In this document: piece after piece, positions 15,939 through 24,521 of the stretch | How positions within the stretch are numbered: position 1 is the stretch's first letter | Layout of the letters: every line of letters begins with the position of its first letter | From: DASZYF01 sp035545535 | Lineage (GTDB): Bacteria > Actinomycetota > Actinomycetes > Mycobacteriales > CAJCIY01 | Assembly: GCA_035545535.1 (NCBI GenBank) | Contig: DASZYF010000142.1 | Location: forward strand, 1-64,000 | DNA: 64,000 bases | Direction: 5' to 3' | Notes under the pieces: generated by a model | Database searches by the model: none | What the model was told of the DNA's origin: nothing | The model's input: the letters and a program-made list of their open reading frames with translations, nothing else | Program-made: the position numbers and the translations under genes

Positions 15939-17036
15939 TCAGCACCGGTGCGGCTCCCCGCGGGCCCGGGCGGCCGCGGCCTCCCACCGCTGCTCGATCC
16001 GCAGCACCCTCCAGGCGGTCAGCGCGACCACCCACACCGCGACGAACATCGCGACGATCACGTAGCCCGCGCGATTGAGGTCGATGCGGTCGGCGGCGTC
16101 CCAGTAGGCGCCCGACAGGTCGAGCTGGCCGGCGAGCACCTGCGAGACCTCGAGGCCCCCGATGAACACGGCGGTCGCCACCGACAGACCGGTGATCGTG
16201 AGGTTGTAGAAGACCTTGCGGATCGGCTTGCTGAACGCCCAGCCGTAGGCGAAGTTCATGAACGCACCGTCGATCGTGTCGAGCAGGCTCATGCCGGCGG
16301 CGAACAGCACCGGCAGCGCGAGGATCGCCCAGAACGGCAGCCCGCCCGCGACCGCCGAGCCGGCGAGCACGAGCAGCGCGATCTCGGTGGCGGTGTCGAA
16401 GCCGAGACCGAACAGCACGCCGAGCGGGTACATCTTCCAGCTCTTGTCGACGCGCTTCGCCACGGGTGCGAGGAAGCGGTTGAGCAGGCCGCGATCGGCC
16501 AGCAGCGCCTCGAGCTGCGCATCGTCGTAGTCGCCGCGGCGCATCGCGACGAACACCTTCACGATCGATGCGAGCACGACGAGGTTGAGCAGGGCGATGA
16601 CGAGCAGGAACGCGCCCGAGATGCTGGTGCCGATGACGCCGGTGTAGTGGTGCAGCCGCGAGCCGCTGTCGCGCACGCCGTCGTCGAGCGAGCGGATGCC
16701 GAGGTTCAGCAGCGCCGCCATCACGAACACGACGCTCGAGTGGCCGAGCGAGAAGAAGAAGCCGACGCCCAGGGGCCGCTGCCCCTCGGCCATGAGCTTG
16801 CGCGTCGTGTTGTCGATCGCGCAGATGTGGTCGGCGTCGAACGCGTGCCGCAGGCCGAGCGTGTAGGCGAGCGTGCCGGTCCCGATGCCGAAGGTCGTCG
16901 TCCGGTCGATGGCGTAGTGACCGCGCGCGGCGGCGAGCAGCAGCCCGAACCCGACGACGTGCAGCGCCACCACCGCGAGCGCCATCAGCCCGGCGCGACG
17001 GCGCTCCGGGCCGGACAGCCTCGGGACGCGCGCCAT
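15939..17036 (-). CDS. NiCoT (HoxN/NixA) family nickel/cobalt transporter
   Basis: 365 residues with about eight membrane segments. The family signature is intact: RHAFDADHICAIDNTTR in the second segment (His64, Asp67, Asp69, His70, the metal-selecting motif), then GFFFSLGHSSVVF, LGFDTATEIALL and GMSLLDTIDGAFMNFAYGWAF. It is a secondary importer of Ni2+ and/or Co2+ across the cytoplasmic membrane; the sequence does not decide between them. The ATG at 17036 is chosen because MARVPRLSGPERRR leads directly into the first segment. The Fur-family gene next door is a likely regulator. Confidence 0.92.
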   Translation of the reverse strand: MARVPRLSGPERRRAGLMALAVVALHVVGFGLLLAAARGHYAIDRTTTFGIGTGTLAYTLGLRHAFDADHICAIDNTTRKLMAEGQRPLGVGFFFSLGHSSVVFVMAALLNLGIRSLDDGVRDSGSRLHHYTGVIGTSISGAFLLVIALLNLVVLASIVKVFVAMRRGDYDDAQLEALLADRGLLNRFLAPVAKRVDKSWKMYPLGVLFGLGFDTATEIALLVLAGSAVAGGLPFWAILALPVLFAAGMSLLDTIDGAFMNFAYGWAFSKPIRKVFYNLTITGLSVATAVFIGGLEVSQVLAGQLDLSGAYWDAADRIDLNRAGYVIVAMFVAVWVVALTAWRVLRIEQRWEAAAARARGEPHRC

Positions 17037-17238
17037 GCGCCTGAACCTAATGAGCCGCCTCGGAGGGGTCACGGCGGGCGGTGCGAGCCACACGGGCACC
17101 TCGTGCACGGCCGCGCCCGCCGGGTGAGAAGTTGCGACAGGAAGTACCGCAAAGCGGACGAACTCCGTAACCTGACCCAAGCCCGGCTCGTTGGCAGCGA
17201 CAGCCGGGCGCCACCGCCCGCCCTCGAAGGGATCCCTG

Positions 17239-18063
17239 ATGCGCGCACGACGCGGTTTGATCGCCCTCGTCCTCCCCGTCGCGGCCGCGCTCAGCGTGCC
17301 CGCCGCCCTGGGCTCGTCGGCCGGCGCCGCGACGCTCAAGGCCACCTCCCACCGAGCCCTGATCCCCACGAAGGGCGAGGTGCTGCCGATGCGCAACGCC
17401 GACGCCACCAGCCTCAACTGGGCGGGCTACGCGGTCACCGGCTCCACCATCACCGGTGTCACCCAGAGCTGGATCGTGCCCACGGCGGGCCTCATCCCCC
17501 CCGGCTTCTCCTCCACCTGGGCCGGCATCGGCGGCTACACCTCGTCCGACCTCATCCAGGCCGGCACCACGCAGGACTCGCTGCCGGTCGGCGGCAGCCA
17601 GTACTACGCGTGGTGGGAGACCCTGCCCGACGCCGAGACGCCCATCACCAGCGGCTGCACCGGCGCCGACCCGACCTGCGCCATCGCGCCGGGTGACCAC
17701 ATGCACGTCGACATCCACCAGGTCGGCAACAACGTCTGGTCGATAACGCTCAGCGACAACGGCAAGTGGAGCTGGCAGTCCCCCAACATCAGCTACGCGT
17801 CGACGCACTCGTCGGCCGAGTGGATCCACGAGGCGCCGACGTTCGTCGTGCAGACGATCCTGGCGGGCACCGGCACCACCTACATCGGCCCGTACAACAC
17901 CTACACCGATGGCAGCGGCACCCACTACATCAAGGACGGCGCCCCCATCTCCATCGCGATGGGCCCGGGCGTCGTCAACGAGGCCACCCCGTCGGCGCTC
18001 GCGCCCGACTCGGCCTTCTACGTCTGCGCCTACAAGCAGAGCTGCGCGGCGCCCGCGTCCTGA
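17239..18063 (+). CDS. Secreted G1 family (eqolisin-like) glutamic endopeptidase
   Basis: 274 residues. A signal peptide (1 to about 31, ending GAAT) is followed by an eqolisin-type beta sandwich. Recognisable blocks are SLNWAGYAV, STWAGIGGYTSSDLIQAGT, YYAWWETLP and AEWIHEAP. Gln107 in DLIQAGT and Glu194 in AEWIHEAP fit the Gln/Glu catalytic dyad of scytalidoglutamic peptidase, with similar spacing. Such enzymes cleave proteins at acid pH. They were first found in fungi, but bacterial members exist. GAAGGG lies about nine bases before the ATG. A strong hairpin follows the stop. Confidence 0.88.
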   Translation: MRARRGLIALVLPVAAALSVPAALGSSAGAATLKATSHRALIPTKGEVLPMRNADATSLNWAGYAVTGSTITGVTQSWIVPTAGLIPPGFSSTWAGIGGYTSSDLIQAGTTQDSLPVGGSQYYAWWETLPDAETPITSGCTGADPTCAIAPGDHMHVDIHQVGNNVWSITLSDNGKWSWQSPNISYASTHSSAEWIHEAPTFVVQTILAGTGTTYIGPYNTYTDGSGTHYIKDGAPISIAMGPGVVNEATPSALAPDSAFYVCAYKQSCAAPAS

Positions 18064-18076
18064 CCCGCATGACGAT

Positions 18077-18109
18077 GAGGAGCCCCGGCGCCGTGCGCCG
18101 GGGCTCCTC
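18077..18109 (+). terminator. Strong GC hairpin after the G1 peptidase gene
   Basis: A perfect 14-bp stem (GAGGAGCCCCGGCG at 18077-18090 pairing with 18096-18109) with a five-base loop starts 14 bases after the peptidase stop. No T tract follows, as is common in high-GC actinobacteria. It probably ends the peptidase transcript before the next gene. Confidence 0.75.
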
Positions 18110-18133
18110 ACGTCCGCTGCCACACTCGACGCC

Positions 18134-18991
18134 GTGACCACCCGCGTGGCGCTGGACATCCGGGCGCTGTCTCCGAAGATCGGTGCCGAGATCCACGGCA
18201 TCGACATCACGCGGCCGCTCGACGACGCGACCGTCGCCGCCGTGAGGGCCGCGCTCAACGAGCACCATGTGGTCTTCTTCCGCGAGCAGGACCTCTCCCC
18301 CGATGCGCAGGTCGCCTTCGCGTCGCAGTTCGGCGAGGTCACCGAGGCCCACCCCGTGCTGCCGTCCATCGAGGGGCACCACCAGGTGCTGTCCATCGAC
18401 GGCGCGGTCGATCGGGCGTCGTGGTGGCACACCGACGTGACGTTCCTCGACACCCCACCGCTCGGGTCGATCCTCGCGATGCGCGAGTGCCCGGCCGTCG
18501 GTGGCGACACGATGTGGGCGAGCACTCAGGACGCCTACGACTCCCTGTCCCCCGCGGTGCGCGCGCTGTGCGACCAGCTGGTGGCCGTGCACCACGACAT
18601 GTGGTTCGCGCTGGAGGTCGACCAGCGCGGCGGCGGCTTCACGTGGGACGGCGAGCACCGCGACAAGCTCTTGCCGGTGCTGCACCCCGTGGTGCGCACG
18701 CACCCGGAGAACGGTCGCAACGGGCTGTTCGTCAACGGCCAGTTCACGTTGCAGATCGTGGGTGTCAGCAAGACCGAGAGCACGGCCATCCTGCAGATGC
18801 TCTACGAGCACTGCGCCCGGCCCGAGCACACGGTGCGGTTCCGCTGGGAGCCGGGATCGGTCGCGTTCTGGGACAACCGGGCGACGATGCACTACGCGCT
18901 CGACGACTACGGCGACGCGGTGCGCAAAGCGCACCGCGTCACGCTGCGCGGTGACCGTCCGTTCGGCCCCGCGATGCCGCGGGTCAGCTGA
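18134..18991 (+). CDS. TauD/TfdA family Fe(II)/2-oxoglutarate dioxygenase
   Basis: 285 residues. Motifs are GAEIHGIDITRPLDD at the N-terminus, the iron-binding His99-x-Asp101 in WWHTDVTF, the TauD-typical ECPAVGGDTMWAS, and near the C-terminus FWDNRATMHYALDDYG with distal His267 in KAHRVTL. The family hydroxylates sulfonates such as taurine, chlorophenoxyacetates, sulfate esters or related acids, using 2-oxoglutarate and O2. Substrate cannot be read from the sequence. The GTG at 18134 follows CACACT by seven bases, a possible weak leaderless promoter; a GTG at 18146 is the alternative start. It overlaps the convergent GGDEF/EAL gene by eight bases. Confidence 0.9.
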   Translation: MTTRVALDIRALSPKIGAEIHGIDITRPLDDATVAAVRAALNEHHVVFFREQDLSPDAQVAFASQFGEVTEAHPVLPSIEGHHQVLSIDGAVDRASWWHTDVTFLDTPPLGSILAMRECPAVGGDTMWASTQDAYDSLSPAVRALCDQLVAVHHDMWFALEVDQRGGGFTWDGEHRDKLLPVLHPVVRTHPENGRNGLFVNGQFTLQIVGVSKTESTAILQMLYEHCARPEHTVRFRWEPGSVAFWDNRATMHYALDDYGDAVRKAHRVTLRGDRPFGPAMPRVS

Positions 18992-21422
18992 CGGTGATGG
19001 TCGGCGGGACCTCGACCATGGCGGGCAGCTCACCGGCGCGCTGGATCGGCAGGTTCAGCGGCTCGGTGAGGCCGAGCCGCACCCGCGTCGTCGCGAAGTC
19101 GGCCGGCCGCCCGAGGTGGTAGCCCTGCGCGACGTCGCAGCCGAGCTGCGCGAGCGCGACGAGCAGCTCGGGGCTCTCCACTCCCTCCGCCACGCAGCGC
19201 AGGCCGAGCGAGTGCGCGAGCTCGATGGTGGCGCGCACGATCGCGGCGTCGGACTCGCACGACAGCAGGTCGGCGACGAAGGACTTGTCGACCTTCAGCT
19301 CGTTCACCCGCACGCGCTGCAGGAACGCGAGCGAGGAGTAGCCGGTGCCGAAGTCGTCGACGGAGAGCTGGACGCCGAGACGGCGCAGGTCGGACAGCAC
19401 GTGCTCCACGACCTCGAGCTCGGACATCGCGGTGGTCTCGGTGATCTCGAGGATCAGCCGCTCGGCCGGCAGGTGGTGCCGGGCGAGTGCGTCAGCGACG
19501 ACCTTGGGCAGGCGGCGGTCGAGCAGGTCCCGTGCGGAGAGGTTCACGGCGACGGACACGACGGAGCCTTCGGCGGCCCAGGCCGCGCAGTCGTGGATCG
19601 CCTGGTCGAGCACGCGTGACGTGAAGACCGGCAGCAGGCCGGACTGCTCGACAGCGGGGATGAAGTCCGACGGCGGCAGGAACCCGCGGGTCGGGTGCTT
19701 CCAGCGCGCGAGCGCCTCGAACGCGTTGATGGTGCCGAGCACCACGTCGACCTGCGGCTGGTAGTGCATCTGCAGCTCGCCACGGTCGAGGCCGGCGCGC
19801 AGCTCGGCGACGAGCTCCAGGCGCGTGATGCTCGAGTCGTCGCGGTCCTCGCGGTAGCGCTGCATGCCGCCGCGCGTGGCCTTGGCCTGGTACATCGCGA
19901 CGTCGGCCCGCTGGAAGAGCTCCTCGACGTCGGTCGCGTCCTCGGGCGAGCACGCGAGGCCGACGCTCGCGCCGACCGCGAGGCGCATGCCGTCGACGTC
20001 GATCGTCTCCGCCAGCAGGCGCAGCAGGGACGCGGACCGCGCCTCCGCCCGGACGGGCGCATCCGCACCGACGATGAGCACCGCGAACTCGTCACCGCCG
20101 AGGCGTGCGACGGTGTCGGCCGGTTCGGAGCCGGCCGCGAGGCGGCGCCCGACCTCGACGAGGAGCCGGTCACCCACGGTGTGGCCGAGCGTGTCGTTGA
20201 TGGTCTTGAAGTGGTCGAGGTCGATCAGCAGGAGGGCGGTCGGGCCCATCGCGACCGCCATCTCGAGCCGGTCGTGCAGCAGGGTGCGGTTCGCCAGGCC
20301 GGTGAGGCCGTCGTGCGCGGCTTCGTGCGCTTTGCGCTCGGCAAGAGACCGCGTCTCGGCGTAGAGGCGGGAGCGCTCGAGGCTCGCGCAGATGGCGCGC
20401 GCGAGCGTGCCGAGCACGCGCCGCTCACGCTCCTTGAGCTGCACCTTCCCGTCGAACGTGAGCACCAGCCGGCCGAGCGGTCCGTTCGGCCCGTCGAGCG
20501 GGATCACGACCGCGGAGGTGTCGCGCTGGCCGTCGACCCTCACCGTGATGGTGGCGGTGTTCTCGACGCGTACGACACCCATCTCCTCGGGCGTGAGGAG
20601 CAGCCGCGCGTGCTTGGCGCCGACGAGCGTCGAGGCGTGCGCCTCGGCCTGCTCGATGATCTCGGCCTCGTCGAGCGATGCGACCGCCGCCGACGCCACC
20701 TCGAGCCGCTGCCACAGCTCGCTCTCCTCGCGCGCGTGCAGCGAGACCCAGTAGAAGAGGTACGCGAGCGCGAGCATCGGCGGGACGACGACGAGCGTGG
20801 ACGCGCTCCACACACCGAGCGCGATGACCAGGCCGGCGCCGACGCTGTTGCCGACGGTGACGACGGTCGTGACGAGCAGCTTGTTGCGCAGGGCGGCGAG
20901 GAGCGGCCCGCGGCTGTGCAGGCCGATCGCGATGGACAGCGCGAGGCCGGTCCACATCCCGAACGCGATCCCGCCGAGGACGAGCCGGCCGAGCTGCGCG
21001 GCGTGCAGGTGCCGCGGGTCTTCCCAGGGACGGCCGACGACCAGCTGCGCCACGAGCACACCGGACATCAGCGCGAGCTGGTTGGCGACGGCCTTCACGA
21101 GCTGGCGGCGGTGGATCGCGAGCGTGACGAGCAGGCCGGCGCCGCCGAACACCGCCACCCACGCACCGGGTGCGAGCAGGAAGCTCACGATGATCGCGAC
21201 CTCGGAGAAGGTGACGCTCCACCGCGAGCGACCCATCGGCATCGTCGACAGGCGTGATTCCGCGAGAGCGACGATGCCGGTGACGATCACGCAGCGCCAC
21301 CAGCTGGGAAGCGCCTGGTGGCCCAGCCGCACCTCGACGGCGACCCCGCCGAGGGTGAGCGCGCCCAGCAGGAGCAGGTACGCGATCAGCCTCGACGGTG
21401 TCGCCGTCTTGGTACGGGTCAT
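18984..21422 (-). CDS. Membrane-bound GGDEF-EAL cyclic-di-GMP protein
   Basis: 812 residues. The first 200 residues hold about six hydrophobic segments, a membrane sensor of MASE type. A GAF-like region (about 220-360) and a short coiled segment follow. The GGDEF motif (442-446) is intact in ARLGGDEFAVL. The EAL domain starts with Glu569 in FEALARW and keeps the DDFGTGYS aspartates, KVDKSFV and AEGVES. Both cyclase and phosphodiesterase residues are present, so net activity cannot be predicted. It differs from the soluble GGDEF/EAL protein at 5,013 by its membrane domain. Confidence 0.92.
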   Translation of the reverse strand: MTRTKTATPSRLIAYLLLLGALTLGGVAVEVRLGHQALPSWWRCVIVTGIVALAESRLSTMPMGRSRWSVTFSEVAIIVSFLLAPGAWVAVFGGAGLLVTLAIHRRQLVKAVANQLALMSGVLVAQLVVGRPWEDPRHLHAAQLGRLVLGGIAFGMWTGLALSIAIGLHSRGPLLAALRNKLLVTTVVTVGNSVGAGLVIALGVWSASTLVVVPPMLALAYLFYWVSLHAREESELWQRLEVASAAVASLDEAEIIEQAEAHASTLVGAKHARLLLTPEEMGVVRVENTATITVRVDGQRDTSAVVIPLDGPNGPLGRLVLTFDGKVQLKERERRVLGTLARAICASLERSRLYAETRSLAERKAHEAAHDGLTGLANRTLLHDRLEMAVAMGPTALLLIDLDHFKTINDTLGHTVGDRLLVEVGRRLAAGSEPADTVARLGGDEFAVLIVGADAPVRAEARSASLLRLLAETIDVDGMRLAVGASVGLACSPEDATDVEELFQRADVAMYQAKATRGGMQRYREDRDDSSITRLELVAELRAGLDRGELQMHYQPQVDVVLGTINAFEALARWKHPTRGFLPPSDFIPAVEQSGLLPVFTSRVLDQAIHDCAAWAAEGSVVSVAVNLSARDLLDRRLPKVVADALARHHLPAERLILEITETTAMSELEVVEHVLSDLRRLGVQLSVDDFGTGYSSLAFLQRVRVNELKVDKSFVADLLSCESDAAIVRATIELAHSLGLRCVAEGVESPELLVALAQLGCDVAQGYHLGRPADFATTRVRLGLTEPLNLPIQRAGELPAMVEVPPTITVS

Positions 21423-21465
21423 GGTTCCTCTGCTAGAGCTTCGGTTCGGTGGGTCGTGCTGCGGG

Positions 21466-23097
21466 CTACGGCATCAGGCCGAGGTTGATGTCCACCTGGA
21501 CGTGGGCGAGCATCTCGCTCAGGCTGGTGGCGGCGTCGAGCACCGGCTCACCGGGCAGCGGCGCGTAGGCCGGCGGAGCGTCGCCCCAGAAGGCGTCCTC
21601 CCAGTTGCCGTCCGTCCACTGGTTGCCGGTCCACTGGTTGCCCGTCCACGCGACCGGGTTCCAGGCCTCGCCCTTCGTGTCGATCTCACCGGTGATGGTG
21701 GTGGCGACGCCGTTGAGGGTCGTCGCGAAGTCGACGCCCCCGCGGTCGGCCTCGAGGGAGCCGAGACCGGTCGCGAGCGAGGGCTGCGTGTACGGCATGC
21801 CCGCCGGGACGTACTGGAACCCCGCCGGGATGGTCAGGCGGCCGGCGCCCTGCGCGTTCGCCGAGACGCCGGAGATCGGGTTGGCGCTGCTCTTGAGGAT
21901 GTTCTTGACCTGGTCCGGCGTGAGGTTCGGGCGCACGGACAGCAGGTCAGCGACCACGCCACTGGTGACCGCCGCGGCCTGGCTGGTGCCCGAGCCCTTG
22001 ATGTAGCCGTCGCCGATCAGGGCCTGCGGGTTCTCCTGCTCGATCGTCGAGGCGTGCGAGCGGGTCGCGATGATCGTGCGGCCCGGCGTGATGATGTCGG
22101 GCTTGCTGACGAGGTCAGCTGTCGGGCCCTCGGACGACCACTGCGACACGACGTCGTCGGACAGCGTGCTGTTCGCCTTGTCGTCGTACGCGCCGACGGT
22201 GAGCACCATCGGGTCGGAGCCGGGCGTCGTGATGGTGCCGTTCGTCGGGCCCTGGTTCCCGGCGCTGACGACGACGACGATGCCCTGGTTCCAGAGGCGC
22301 TCGACGGCGTAGTCGACCGGGTCGAGCAGGTAGCTCTGCGTGGAGTTGAGGCCCCACGAGAGGTTCAGGACGCGGATGTTGTACTGGCTCGCGTAGGCCG
22401 AGACCCAGTTGAGCGCCTGCAGGACGGTCGTGACGTCGGTGGCGCCGTTCGCGCCCGCGGTCTTGACCGAGATGAGCGTCGACTTGGGCGCGAGGCCGGT
22501 GTAGGGATGGCCGCCGCTCGCCGACTGCGAACCGTCGCCGCCGATGATGCCGCCCATGACCGTGCCGTGGCCGAACGTGTCGATGAGGCTTCCCTCACCG
22601 GACAGGTCCGGGCCGTAGACGACGCGGCCGGTGACGTCGGCGCTCGGCGAGATGCCGGTGTCGACGACCGCGACGCCGACGCCCTGGCCGTAGCCGCCCG
22701 CGCTCCACAGCGAGCTGGCCTTGGTGCTGCGGACCGGGTTGGTCGCGGTCGCGCTCGGGTCGAAGGTCTGTGCGTCGAACGTGATGTGGCCGTCGGGCGA
22801 GACCGACCGGACGGACGCCGTGTGCGCCAGCGCGGCCTCGGAGCCCGCCGGCACCTTGGCGCTGAAGCCCTCGATCAGCGGGATGGCCGTGCCGACGATG
22901 CCCTGCACCCGCTTCACGGCGAGCGCGGCGTCGCGCATGTGCCCGTTCTTGGCCGTGACGATCACGCTGTCCCAGCGCGTGCCCTTCGCGTGGACCGACG
23001 GTGCGTGCACCGCCGCCGCGCTGACACCGGTGGTGGCCGCCCCCACTGCCAAGGTGATCGCTGCTACCAGCGCCTTCGTCCCGCGTCGCTGCGTCAC
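21466..23097 (-). CDS. Secreted subtilisin-like (S8) serine peptidase
   Basis: 543 residues from the GTG at 23097, which has GAGGGG six bases upstream. Signal peptide 1 to about 28, then an inhibitor-like propeptide (about 40-105). The catalytic domain has Asp146 in VAVVDTGIS, His177 in DTFGHGTVMGG, oxyanion Asn281 in VSAGNQG and Ser372 in GSGTSQAAA. The C-terminal tail contains a Trp-rich run with two WTGNQ units and WTDGNWEDAFWG, a feature of some actinobacterial S8 proteases of unknown purpose, perhaps surface attachment. It lies 43 bases downstream of the membrane GGDEF/EAL gene start, on the same strand. Confidence 0.92.
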   Translation of the reverse strand: MTQRRGTKALVAAITLAVGAATTGVSAAAVHAPSVHAKGTRWDSVIVTAKNGHMRDAALAVKRVQGIVGTAIPLIEGFSAKVPAGSEAALAHTASVRSVSPDGHITFDAQTFDPSATATNPVRSTKASSLWSAGGYGQGVGVAVVDTGISPSADVTGRVVYGPDLSGEGSLIDTFGHGTVMGGIIGGDGSQSASGGHPYTGLAPKSTLISVKTAGANGATDVTTVLQALNWVSAYASQYNIRVLNLSWGLNSTQSYLLDPVDYAVERLWNQGIVVVVSAGNQGPTNGTITTPGSDPMVLTVGAYDDKANSTLSDDVVSQWSSEGPTADLVSKPDIITPGRTIIATRSHASTIEQENPQALIGDGYIKGSGTSQAAAVTSGVVADLLSVRPNLTPDQVKNILKSSANPISGVSANAQGAGRLTIPAGFQYVPAGMPYTQPSLATGLGSLEADRGGVDFATTLNGVATTITGEIDTKGEAWNPVAWTGNQWTGNQWTDGNWEDAFWGDAPPAYAPLPGEPVLDAATSLSEMLAHVQVDINLGLMP

Positions 23098-23353
23098 GTC
23101 GTGCCCCTCGTTCGCCCCTCGGTCCGTCTGGACTGGTGTGCCCAGACGGCTTGCACTCGAGATCTCGGCGCAACTGCACCGGCGGCACGTGGCGTTCTGG
23201 TACCGAGAATTGATAGTCACTTCTGATGAGTCCGAATTTGCGGTAGGAGCAACAGGCGCACCCAGACGGTCTCTTTCGCGCCCCGCTCGCCGGCCTTTGT
23301 CCGTTTTCGTCCCCCGACCCGACCCACATGGGGATCGCCAGCGGCCGGGTCGA
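23098..23353. other. Intergenic region between divergent peptidase and acyl-CoA dehydrogenase genes
   Basis: About 255 bases without a supported gene. It is noticeably richer in A/T around 23,195-23,250 than its surroundings and should contain the peptidase promoter. No CTGAC-N6-GTCAG repeat is present here, unlike most other acyl-CoA dehydrogenase promoters in this window. Confidence 0.5.
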
Positions 23354-23359
23354 TAACGT
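23354..23359 (+). promoter_or_regulatory. -10 box TAACGT of a probable leaderless promoter (acyl-CoA dehydrogenase)
   Basis: TAACGT is followed by exactly seven bases and the GTG at 23367, with no ribosome-binding site. The same box and spacing occur at 10,787 on the other strand. Confidence 0.55.
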
Positions 23360-23366
23360 CTGGGGC

Positions 23367-24521
23367 GTGGACCTCACGCCGAGCCCTGCGCAGCAGGCCC
23401 TGCGCGACGAGCTGCGCGCGTGGATCGCCGCGCTCGAGACCCACCCGTCCGCGATCGCTCGTCACGACGACCTCGAGGAAGAGGTCACCTCGCTCCGGGC
23501 GTGGCAGCAGCAGCTGGCGGCCGGGCGCTGGGTGGGGGTGACCTGGCCGGAGGAGTACGGCGGCCGCGGGCTGGGCCCCGTGGAGCACGCCTTGGTGCAG
23601 GAGGAGCTGGCCCGGGCCGGCGCGCCCGAGCTGGTGGGACGCATCGGCGTCAACATGGTCGGCCCGACGATGCTCGCGCACGGCACGCCCGAGCAGAAGG
23701 CCCGCTGGCTCCCCCACGTGCTCGGCGCCACCGAAATCTGGTGCCAGCTGTTCAGCGAGCCGGGCGCCGGCAGCGACCTCGCGTCGCTGTCCACCCGCGG
23801 CGTGCGCGACGACGCCAACGGCGGCTGGCGCCTGTCCGGCCAGAAGGTCTGGACGTCCTACGCCCAGTTCGCCCAGTGGGGCATCTGCCTCGCCCGCACC
23901 GACCCGGACGCGCCCAAGCACCGCGGCATCACCATGCTCGTCGTCCGCATGGACGACCCCGGCGTCACCGTGCGCCCGCTCGTCCAGCTCACCGGCGAGG
24001 CCGAGTTCAACGAGGTCTTCCTCGACGACGTGTTCGTCCCCGACGACCGCGTCGTCGGCGCGGTCAACAACGGGTGGCGGGTCGCGAACTCGACGCTCTC
24101 GCACGAGCGCGGCAGCAACCCGCGGCAGCTCGTCATCCACACGAAGCTGGTCGAGGACCTCGTGAAGCGCGCGTCCATCGGCCCGGCCTACGACGACCCG
24201 CGGCTGCGGCAGCGCGTCGCGCAGGGCTGGATGGAGATGCAGCTGTTCCGCCTGCACTCGCTGCGCTCCCTCTCGCGGCTGGCGAGCGGACAGGAGCCCG
24301 GCCCCGAAGGCTCCTCGCTCAAGCTCTGGTGGTCCGAGTCGAGCAAGCGCCTGCACGCGACCGGCATGGCGGTGCTCGGTGACGACGCACCGCTGTGGGG
24401 CGACTGGCAACGCTCGTGGCTGTACTACCAGGCGAGCTCGATCTGGGCCGGCACGAACGAGATCCAGCGCACGGTGCTCGGCGAGCGCGTGCTCGGGCTG
24501 CCGAAGGAGGAGCGCGCATGA
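23367..24521 (+). CDS. Acyl-CoA dehydrogenase
   Basis: 384 residues. N-terminal helical domain, then the flavin and substrate motifs WCQLFSEPGAGSDLASL and GQKVWTSYAQFAQWG, the hinge FNEVFLDDVFVPDD, and the C-terminal end GTNEIQRTVLGERVLGLP. FAD-dependent alpha,beta-desaturation of an acyl-CoA. It is of the long, alpha-subunit-like type seen in actinobacterial FadE proteins, but no short beta partner lies next to it, so it may be a homomer. It overlaps the crotonase gene by ATGA, and that gene overlaps the CoA-transferase gene, which makes a three-gene operon. Confidence 0.9.
   Translation: MDLTPSPAQQALRDELRAWIAALETHPSAIARHDDLEEEVTSLRAWQQQLAAGRWVGVTWPEEYGGRGLGPVEHALVQEELARAGAPELVGRIGVNMVGPTMLAHGTPEQKARWLPHVLGATEIWCQLFSEPGAGSDLASLSTRGVRDDANGGWRLSGQKVWTSYAQFAQWGICLARTDPDAPKHRGITMLVVRMDDPGVTVRPLVQLTGEAEFNEVFLDDVFVPDDRVVGAVNNGWRVANSTLSHERGSNPRQLVIHTKLVEDLVKRASIGPAYDDPRLRQRVAQGWMEMQLFRLHSLRSLSRLASGQEPGPEGSSLKLWWSESSKRLHATGMAVLGDDAPLWGDWQRSWLYYQASSIWAGTNEIQRTVLGERVLGLPKEERA

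Noticed and set aside
18982..18993. GTCAGCTGAC palindrome at the convergent end of the TauD and GGDEF/EAL genes
   Set aside because: It lies in the overlapping stop codons of two genes and has no spacer; best explained by coding constraint.
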